NCBI GenBank assembly: GCA_030533445.1
Contig: CM060064.1
Span: 7,485,879 to 7,549,878 of the forward strand
Source: Cyprinodon diabolis
Taxonomy: Eukaryota; Chordata; Actinopteri; Cyprinodontiformes; Cyprinodontidae
Length of the DNA stretch: 64,000 nt
Reading direction: 5' to 3'
Shown: in pieces, positions 45,326 through 55,200 of the stretch
Layout: the number at the start of each line of letters is the position of its first letter
How positions within the stretch are numbered: position 1 is the stretch's first letter
The notes under the pieces: model-generated
Databases searched by the model: none
Told to the model about the DNA's origin: nothing
What the model saw: only the letters and a program-made list of their open reading frames with translations
Position numbers and translations under genes: made by a program

Positions 45326-46412
45326 ATCCATTCATTTTCCATCACGCTTTATCCCAGCTGGGATCGTGAGGGGTGCTGGTGCCTATCTCCAGTTGCCTAC
45401 GCGCGAGAGGCAGAGTTCACGCTGGACGTTCGCCAGTCCATCGCAGGGTAACAGAGACACACACCTAAGGAGAATTTAGAGAAGCCAATTAACCTAACGG
45501 TCATGTATTTGGACTGTGGGCAGTGGCGGTTTTAGATGAAGTTTATCAGTAGGGCCAGGGTGGGGCCTTTGTTTTTAATGGGGACACAGAACAAAAATGA
45601 TGATGAAAACCTGGCTGTATCTTAATACGGCTGAAGTTTTAAGGTGACTGCATTTAAAAAACAAGTAAAACGTAAAGGTGAATGATTAAATTAAATTGGT
45701 CCAAGTCAGTTATCATCAATTACACGCTGCAAAAATTGTCCATCTAATTAGGGACTCGTATTTAGATTGATACAATAAGCAAGAGAAGATTGCTTTTGAG
45801 AGGATTCTACTTAAAATAAGTGCAATAATCTGCCAATGCAGTGAGGCAATTGCACTTTTCAAGACTTCTTGACATGATATTCAAATAACAAAAAGTATAT
45901 AAATCTCAAAACAAGATGTAGGATTTGAGTGCAGTCCATTCGGTCAATGGATATATTCATGACTTATTTTGTATAACACAGCAAAAAGTCATCTAAAATG
46001 TAAAAACTTCTTAAAATGAGGGGGTTAATAAGATGATTGCCAAAGAAATTTGTATTTTTCCACTCAAAATAAGATAATTACATATAAACCACTTGAAATA
46101 AGATGGATTTTTTTATTTATTTATTTAAATAATCTTAATACATTTGCAAATTGTCTTACCTACCTGCTCAAATTGAGGCAAAATACACCCCTTTTCAGGA
46201 AATTTGACTTATATGTCAATTTTTTTTGTAGTGTATGTTTTAAGCACCCCCTGCCTAGAACCGCCTATGACTGTGGGAAGAAGCTAGGGTAACCAGGGAG
46301 AACCCACACATTCTCAGGGAGAACATACAAACTCCATGCAGAAAGACCACAGGCCGGGAACCTTCTCGCTGCAAGGCAGCAGTGCGACCAACTGCACCAC
46401 TGAGCAGCCCAC
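45326..46412 (+). mobile_element. Middle element: LINE-like 3' tail, itself interrupted
   Basis: Begins CCATTCATTTTCCATCACGC and reads GGTGCTGGTGCCTATCTCC, TCGCAGGGTAACAGAGACAC, then after a 749-bp insertion GGGAGAACCCACACATTCTC and ACCTTCTCGCTGCAAGGCAG. This is a very common teleost repeat tail. TAACAT flanks it on both sides, a possible short duplication. Confidence 0.72.
45521..46269. mobile_element. Inner element: hAT-like insertion with exact 8-bp TSD
   Basis: Starts CAGTGGCGGTTTTAGA and ends CTAGAACCGCCTATG. Both flanks are ACTGTGGG (45513-45520 and 46270-46277). Removing it restores the continuous GGACTGTGGGAAGAAGC of the host repeat. Non-coding. Confidence 0.9.
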
Positions 46413-47098
46413 ATCATAACATTTCGAGAATAAAGTTTTAAAAGTAAAGTTTTTGTAAAGTTGTATTTTATGACAACTGTTAAATGAAGCACTTCCTTCC
46501 CTAAAATGAAGAATGTCGAACATCATGTAAAGTCAGTTTCCTCTGGTTTGACAAACCAGGAAATCTTTTAGCACCAGCATCAAATTGGGTAGAATGTCAA
46601 AGTAGACCCAGGTTCCGTTTGGTGGAGCTGGTCGGCCGTCATCTGCTGGTTGGAACTCAAAGATTTAATACGACTTCATTCTCAAAATTAGAAAAAAAAA
46701 AATATCTGGCCTGGCCCTAATACTCCGTCGTACCTTATCCTTTGGTCACCATGGAAAAGAAAAAAAGTCTAAAACAGCATCTTAATCACATAACCGACCT
46801 CCTCCTCTCCTGAAACAAAACAAAAAAATTACATGGAAAGAAACATCAGTTGTTCAGTTTTACTTATTAGACTGATATCGATGCATCTAAACATGACCAA
46901 CAATGGCCGAACCGATAATGCTAATATATCATGTATCCCTATTTAGTTTTAAAGAGGCAGAAAGCTTACAACCTAAAATTAAAAATGACTTAACTTTAAG
47001 AACTTTACTTATAAGAACGTCCCAAACAGCTTTATTTCCAATACGATACCGATATATCGGCACGAATCAGGATTACTCTCATCATTTATTTTGTAGAT

Positions 47099-47980
47099 GA
47101 GGGGTAACCAATTAAAAATCAGCGGGGTCTGAACAAAGAAAATCATCCACCAGTAAAGGTCCGGAGACATTTTTTATTATAATCTGTTACTTTAAAAGGA
47201 ATTTAACACTGAAATAAAATTAGGTTTTTATGCATCCATGTTATACATTGAATTTTTTAAATAAAAAAGTATTTAAAAAAATAGAACATTTTTCCATTTT
47301 GAAATCTAAAGTGTTTTTTTAAGTAGAGAACAATCATTCAGTTTTGTATAAAGACAATTTCCTGATTCACATATTTTATAAAACACCTGAACTGAACGTT
47401 TATTTTCTTTCTTTTGCTGGTTTAATGAGAGCAGTGGGCTTTATGCTGCCCTGCAAGGCTTTAAACCTGGGTTTGAATGGAGACTAAGCCATTCTAAAGC
47501 ACATATCAAGGTGCTCAGTTTGAGCCTGGATTCATATTTTTTATTCTGTTCATTGTGGAGAATCCTGCTTCACAGCAGCAGGTTGAGCCAAACATACTCA
47601 AATTGTGCAGGGTTGTCTTTGAGCGCCATTTCACTTTTGTCACCAGTTCACCGCAGTTCTTCCAGCAGTCCACACTTTCTCTGCTCTCTTTTTCTCATCA
47701 TATTCTCCTTCTTCCCCATCACTCGGCTTGCTACAGGTTTGCCTGCTGTGCCTAAAAGTAGCAGCAGCAACCCAGACTGACAGCAGCTCATTGGCTAATT
47801 TGGATCACATGTAGCCTGGTGCCGGACGCTCCATAGGGCTTTACCGTATTAACAGGAGAAGTGCCGCAAATGAAGTTAGACAAATGTAGTAATTTATAAA
47901 GGTTTTAAATCAGGTTGGGTCCAGATTAGCCAGCAGGTGGGTCCGGATGCGGACCGTGGTGCACTAATCGGTGATCTCTG
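47099..47980 (+). mobile_element. hAT-like element family F, copy 2
   Basis: Direct relative of 23884-24756. Ends AGGGGTAACCAATTAA and GGTGATCTCTG. Flanks TGTAGATG and TGTAGAGT agree at six of eight positions. Its open frames are degenerate and shared only in part with copy 1. Confidence 0.75.
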
Positions 47981-48950
47981 TGTAGAGTATTACTCAGAGA
48001 TTAGACAAAAATTGGAAAGAACTGAAGCATTGATACTAACCAGGGGGTTTCATACTTTTTAGACTAAAGCATTCTTGTTTATCACCATACGCCTATATTG
48101 GAGATTTTAGATGAAGACTGATATAATCCCATTTTTGGCTGATATCTGATGAATATGTGATCAGGACATCTCTATTTCCATACTCTATTTTTTCAGACTG
48201 GTTTAAAAATATTCAAATCAAATCCCCATTAATCTGTAATATTAACATTCCTATCATAAATATGAAATGTTTTTAAGCTCATTACGCCAACATCAGATCT
48301 TTCAATGAGGTGTTTATTACAGTTCCTTTGGACACAGCAACAACAAACCTTTAACATCTGAACGGGAGACGACTTCAGACGTGATACATGCAACTAAAGC
48401 ACGCCTTCATGTTACAATACGATGGCCACATTCCTTCATTTTGAAGAGCCTGTGAGTTTTACACATCCGGTATACACTTTTAGCATCGGTAACGTCCTGA
48501 TTCGCTCAAGAAATATAATCCCGATTCCTTATCCATCAACACTTTCCTGTTCGATCTGCAGCACATGCTGTTTAATGTTCTGGCTCTGTGGTGGTGCAGG
48601 CAGGAAGAGGTTCAGGTCTTTAGGTAACCAGCTGACTGATGATGCTTTTAAGCCACACCACACTTGTCGTCTGACAGATAAAAGATGAGCTACTTTACCA
48701 CCTGAACACTGAGAGCACCAGATATGTGAATGAACTGATGGGACTTAAGCTCAACATATATAATAATTTATGCAACACAATATTATTATAAATACACAAA
48801 GCTCTTTCCAGTAAAATGTATCAATAAAAAACCTCACATCTTTCTAAAATTTAGCAACACTGCTTAAGACCGTGTTACAAATCTATACCTCAGTAAACTG
48901 TAGATGCATGAAGCGTAAAACACAATTTTTTTGCTGCATACCAATTTAGG
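47981..48950. other. KLF10-AZIN1 intergenic DNA or distal AZIN1 3' UTR
   Basis: No recognised structure. Because both genes converge here, part may be AZIN1 3' UTR. Confidence 0.4.
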
Positions 48951-48956
48951 TACTGC

Positions 48957-48962
48957 TTTATT
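48957..48962 (-). terminator. Candidate AZIN1 polyadenylation signal
   Basis: AATAAA on the minus strand (CAATAAAGCAG), 126 bases past the AZIN1 stop codon. Vertebrate AZIN1 usually has a longer 3' UTR, so this may be a proximal site or chance. Confidence 0.4.
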
Positions 48963-49087
48963 GAACTTTAAAAGGTTAGGTCAGTCCGGTCCTGGTGCTT
49001 TTAGACCAATCTTATAACTTAAACCAACAATAAAAAAGCAGCATAAACCAGAGGGACAAAGGAAAAGCCTTCATGGCCAGGAGGCTG

Positions 49088-49202
49088 CTAAGCTGGAACA
49101 GACAGCTCAGCTTCAGTTTGGGAGGAACTGATGAAATATGGGATCCATGAGAAGTTCTTCAGCATGGTCTCCACGGTAACACCAGTGTCCTGCATTTCTA
49201 TC
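49088..49202 (-). CDS. AZIN1: AZIN1 coding exon 10
   Basis: Encodes [20 protein letters not shown] and [17 protein letters not shown], with stop TAG at 49090-49088. It matches the EMQDAGI..DSMMKNFFF end of AZIN1. Confidence 0.95.
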
Positions 49203-52200
49203 CTGTAGAAGGACACAGCAAACATGATAAGGAAAGGAAATATCAGATTTCTTCTAAATATGCCCCCCCTCACTATTATGTTACTCTTGTACATTTTTCT
49301 AAGCTTCACATTTGTGGGACCATTTTTTCTATAATCTTTTTGTTACTGTAAACGCCAGAATTTTCCCATTGTGGGACAATAAAGGGATCTTCTATTCTAT
49401 TCTAAAAACAGGGTTCCTACAGCATAAGGCAAGTTAAATTCAAGACTTTTTAAGACTTTTTAATGCCACTTGTAATAAAAATGTAAGACCAAATTCACAA
49501 GAAACAAAAGAAAAACCTGGTTGCGACAACTTAACCCAAAGGTTTATTTTAACATAAACCACTGCACTAATGTTTCAAATTTTGAGAAGCTTCCCAAACA
49601 GGAAGAAAGCTAAAAACACACAAATGACAGATATATTTTAACAATTATTTAACTGAATTCACAAACTTTGTTTTAGCAGAGGACAAAACAAATCAGTTTT
49701 AAAGCCACAACATAACCAGTGCTAAGTCTTTTTTGCAGCTATTTTTCTTTGGATCATTTTCTTAGTATGTTTGATTTGGTGATAAGTGGAGGCGTTGCAG
49801 AGACAAGGGTGGAACAAAACTGAGAAATACCGGCTGTTTCTCTGTAACTCGATTTTGACGCTTTGTGTTTCGTGCTTCGCATGTGAATCCACTGCCTTAA
49901 TTCCCATCGTTCCGAGCTTGAATGACTTCTTGCACAAAAGACACTGTGCCTCATGTTTCCTGGTACTGGTTTTAGCCATGGAGAAAACTCTTGGCTGGAG
50001 ACAATTTTCGTTACATTTACACTTGCTCATATTTTCCAGACAAAAAGTTAATGGTGCATCTCCCAAATGTCCCGGCCGCAACAACGCTTTTATTGGTTCC
50101 GCTATCGGGACGGAACTAATAATGGCGAGCTGTTATTTAAAAAAAAAAAAAAAAGTCAATTTTAACGTTTTGTTTAGATAAATAAATCGTAACAAAAATT
50201 ATCCTATTTATGATGTTTTAAAAATTAAGACCTACGAAAGACTGATTTAGGACATTTTAATACCAATTAAGGCCTTAGTTTTATTTTGAAGAATTCAATG
50301 CCTTTTAAGACTTTTTAAGGACCCGCGGGAACCCTGAAAAACATCACAGAGCTGCTCACCAGTCTCTAGAAGATATCACATAGTAGACAGGGGGCGCCGT
50401 GGAGTCACTGGAAGGGAACAGGGGATGACCCAGGGTGTAAGCTCCAGCGTGGGCAAAGAGAAGCCAGTCGCCTACGTTGAGCTCAGGTAGCAGGCAGTGG
50501 TCCACCACCTGGTCCAGATCGTCGCCAGAGGGGCCCCACAAGCTGCTGCTGAACAATGGACAGTCCACAGATGGATTCTGTGGAAAACAAAGTGACATTA
50601 TCATCAGCAACTGTCCCTGTAGTAAAGATTTAATCTTTGTCTCTAAAGCCGGGCTTACAAAGCGCAATTTTTTGCCCTTTTTCAGGGGCGGCTTTCCATG
50701 TTTTTCAGGCAGCCTGGTCCTGCGTGGTGTACAGTGTACACATCGCCCCTCATTACTCCCTGTACACTGTAAAGGGAGTAATGAGGGGCGATCAGCCTCT
50801 CACGACCACCTCACAATCAGAAATCGTGAGGTAGGGAGAAAATCAAACGTTTGATTTTCAGTCGACCGTTGTGGGCAAATCGCTCAGTGCGCAAACAAGG
50901 ATTAATCTTTTTCTTCTTCCTCTCAGATGTAAACACAGAAGCATGGTGGGGGTGCAATGAGTGAAATGTGGTTCTTTCTGTAAAATTGACAGAGCATAGT
51001 AGCCATGTTTGCTCATGTCTTTGTCCAAATACGTTGTCGCCTTTTCTTCTTAGGACTTTCAGCACAAAATTGCACAAACTGTCAAGGCAGCGCGTTTCAC
51101 TCTAGTGAGCTTCATATTTGCTCTTCTACCCGGATAGACGTGTCTGAGTACGGCCATCTTACTGCAGAGCTGAGTCCGACGTGGTTTGTAGACGTATAGT
51201 GTGAGCAGGTAGATCGCATCGGAGCGTCGTGCTGCAAATACATTGTGAGCTGTAGCTGCGTGCAACGATAAAAAAAAAAAAAAATTTGCACAGTTTAAGC
51301 CCGACTTTACAGAGACGAAAAGTGTTCGTCAGCTGTTCACCCAAACCTGGTTATATTAAAAGTTAGAAACATGTGAAAACTTATCTCTGGCATATAGAGT
51401 AAAGGTCCATGACCCGGGGCTGCATCAGTCTGCTTGATCAGCTGATTATGAGGATCATTACCAGACAACCGGCAGAGCTGGAAAATCACAGGAATGTGCA
51501 TTAAAGAGGCTACCTCTGATTTTAAACCGCTTCTTAAAACTCATCTATGCATCAACGTTTGACATTATGAGAGACTCTTATTTTAGTCTGAGATTATTAA
51601 AGTTATAACTTATTATTACAGACTTGGACTTCATGTATTTTTTTAATTTTATTTAATTGTTTGTCTTTTTTCTTTCTAAAATCCTTTTTATTGTTTTTCT
51701 CTCTCTAATGTTAAAATCAAGCAGGATTGGAAGTTGGTGTTAGAAATGGGGCAGTGCGGTCAGACAGGACTAGTTTGGTTGCTAGTGAGGCACACAGGCT
51801 ATGTCTATATTAGGTAAATGGATCTCATTTTGGGATTTTCCGTGTTGTTCAATGCTGTTATGTCTCCATTGGAGCATAAGGTTTGTTTGTTCTGTTTTGT
51901 TTTCTTAGTATTTCTGTAATTTGCCAGTAGTGGTCCAGAGAACATTGGGTCTTAAGAGAATATCGTCTTTCCTGGGTAATAAGTGAGATTCCTGTGTGTT
52001 AAGATGATAGTATGAGACATAAAAACTGAATCATGTTAGGTACACTTTGGGTGAATTTGATTTCAGAGGCTGCATCCTAAAAGGAGCCGGTCTGCCTGGG
52101 CAGTTTCTCAATTTACTAGAACACAGGTACGGATTCGTGTTCTCGCCAAGTATGTTCATGAGAAGAACGCAGTAAAGTCTGGACTCTGGGAGAACGGGAG

Positions 52201-55200
52201 CACGCAGCATAAATATGGGTGAATTGGAAGACAAGCGTAATGATGACATCACCACATGCTCAGCTCATCTTGAGCTGCATTTCACCTTCTGTTATCAATA
52301 GTCTCTAGATAATAATAAATTATAACTTTTTTCATTTATTGGGGGAATAATAATTAACACAGTCGGATAAACACAAATCTAATGAACATTTTGGCAAATA
52401 TAAAAAGAAATCTAGCCATCATAACCAGCGGTTCTTCACACATGGCTAAGCAGAGAGAGGGCTGCTGCAGACGGACTACGGTTAGTCCTGGCTGCTGTTA
52501 GCCACATATCTGACTCAGTAACAATTTAAAACAACTATTTCCATTCATTTTAGATTTAGAACTATTCACATAATTGTATTATAATAAACTACATTTACAA
52601 TATCCACCACTGTTCGGCGCCATTTAACTTTTTCCTCTGAGCACGGAGCAGCCGGCTTGCTTGGACTCGCAATGAACCATGGGATACCCAAGGATACATA
52701 GGAAACACAGGACCCGTCCTTCAAAACGGGCAAAAAGAAGGCTGCATATGTCATAATGAGGAGTCCTCCAATTAGAACAGGCCCCGGTGCCTCGCTATGA
52801 CGTAACGAATCTGACTTTCGGAGGACGCAGACCATGAATTACCCAAGAACTTCGCAATTTCGAGGCACCAGAACATCCCTCGCTGTCAAGTGTAACCCTT
52901 CTAACGCACCACTAGATGGCAGTACATCTCACTATACACATCACACTACTAGAGCAGTGTTTTTCAACCCTGGTCCTCAAGGCACACTGCCCTGCATGTT
53001 TTAGAGGTTTCCCAGCTTTCACACAACTGTTATCAATTGATAGCAGATTATCAGGTTTTGCTGAACTGCAATCATCTGAATCAGGTGTGCTGAAGCTCAG
53101 AAACATCCAAAACATGCAGAGCAGGGTGCCTTGAGGACCAGGAGTGTGTTAGGAGGAATCACATCTAGTGCTGCTGTGTTTGCATCTTATTGTAGAGAAT
53201 GTTTTTGAGACTCACCTTATGAACAGATGGAGCAGCAATCCCTGCTTCTGAGAGTTTGCTTGAAAACGATCCGTACACCCCCTCGCACAGGTAATACTGG
53301 AACTCTGGCTCTTCGTTGGGAGACGGCTCATCTGTTAAGAGATTCAACGGAGCCATATTTATCTTATTTACTTCATTCAACATAGGACTGCTGCAAAAAG
53401 CTGACTGGAAGCTTATTATTTCATTTAAAATCATAATTCATCTTTCATCTTCGTCTTAAAGCATCATTCAACATACTTTGTTTCTGGTCCTGGCAATCAC
53501 GGGCGACCACCGCTTTGGAAATTATGCTCACAGCCAGGGTGAATGCAGTAGATACAAAGAAGCTCCCAGGTTCTGCAATAATGGAAACTCCAGAGGAAGA
53601 AGGGAAGTATAGGTCTACCATAGACATGACGGCACAGTTGATCTAAAGGGAAGAATTAGAAACATTAATCAGGGCCGAACCATGTCCTAAAACAGCACCA
53701 CAGAACAGCTGGAATGACACTGACCATTTCCAGCCGGGTCTCAGAGCCACTGAATCCACCTCCGATGTCCAAGAGGTTCATTCTGAATCCCATTTCCTCC
53801 TGCAACAGAAAAAGAAACAAAAAAAACCCATAAACTTATGTCCCGCTTGTTTTAGGAGCTAAAGGAAAATCAAACCAGTTTTCTGAGGGTTGTATTTTGT
53901 ATTGACTTCATCACTTACTCCCATGTCAAAGATGCATCGGGCATCAGAGATTGCATGAACATAAACCTGGTCGTCACACGCGCTGGAAATGTGACACCTA
54001 ATAAGAGAAACAGGTCACTCAGTTTAACTGACAAATTATTATTATTTTTTTAATAACTGAAGAATTCCTCAGAATTTAACTGCTACCATTGAATGACTCC
54101 AGAGATGCTCCCTAACCTTGGCTTTTCAGGGCTCACCTGACTCCCACAACTTGCACACCCAGCTCCTTGGAACTCTCCAGGAGATGTCTGCAGTCTTTGA
54201 GGGAACATCCAAATGTCATGCCTAGCTCATCATCTGGGTTCCAGGCCTCGGATGAAACCTGGAGCAAAAGCCTGGATTAGACACGAGGGAAGGGGGGGGG
54301 GCAGTGTATTAGATAACAAAAGAAAGTGTTAACTGAAATACAGCCTCTTTCACCACAGGTAAAACCAGCTAAATTATATTTTCAAATATTTTGATGGTTT
54401 ACATCGAGGCGCCCGGTTCCTCTTTCTGTGTATTTATATTTTAAGCTGTGTTTCCATGTAAATGCTGTGTGTATTTCAAGCAAACCGTTGAAATGTGAGA
54501 AGAAAAAGACATCCATCCATTGGAACGACTTACCGAGGCAATGCAAAGGTTAATGCGGCTATATGATGACATTAAACTTGCCTGTAATAAACAAGCAGGC
54601 TGGAGCCCAGTACTGGCTTCAAGTTATACGCCCGTCAATACTGTTTTTTTAAAAATCTAATTAGAAAATGATTCCCGGCTGTGAGTGGCTGAAGCTGCTG
54701 CAACACGACCCCTACCCTCTGGTCACAACTACTCCTCTGCGCTTGAGTATTTGATCAGTTTTAAGTCAAAGGTGAAAGGACACTTACTTTGAACACTACT
54801 TCCTGTTGCTTCTTTGTGCAAAATCTAATTTACATGTGCCAAAAATCCTAAATATCAATGCACACTTCAAGGGGATTGAGATCCTGAAGGGAGAGAAATT
54901 GTGGCATCTGTGCTTCCACCAACAATTAGGATTACCTATGATTAACCTCCAGCAGAACACTGAACCTGGTTCTGCTGGAGGTTTCTTCCTGTTAAAAGGG
55001 AGTTTTTCCTCTCCACTGTCGCTACAAGCATGCTTATGGTGAGGGATTGCATTTGAGTCAATGAGTCGATGCAATCAACTGGTTTTCCTTAGATAGAAAA
55101 CTTTGAATCAATTTGACTTTATGATCTGGTGAACTGTAAAGTGCCTTGAGATGACTTGTGTTGTGAATTAAACTGAATTGAAATATATATACAGGGATTA

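Larger units (their letters stand above)
45222..46735. mobile_element. Outer element of second three-level nest
   Basis: Inverted termini TACGATGGAGTATTAGGG and CCCTAATACTCCGTCGTA. Inside are repeated GAATAAAGT motifs, on both sides of the inserted element 45326-46412. No transposase. Confidence 0.7.
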
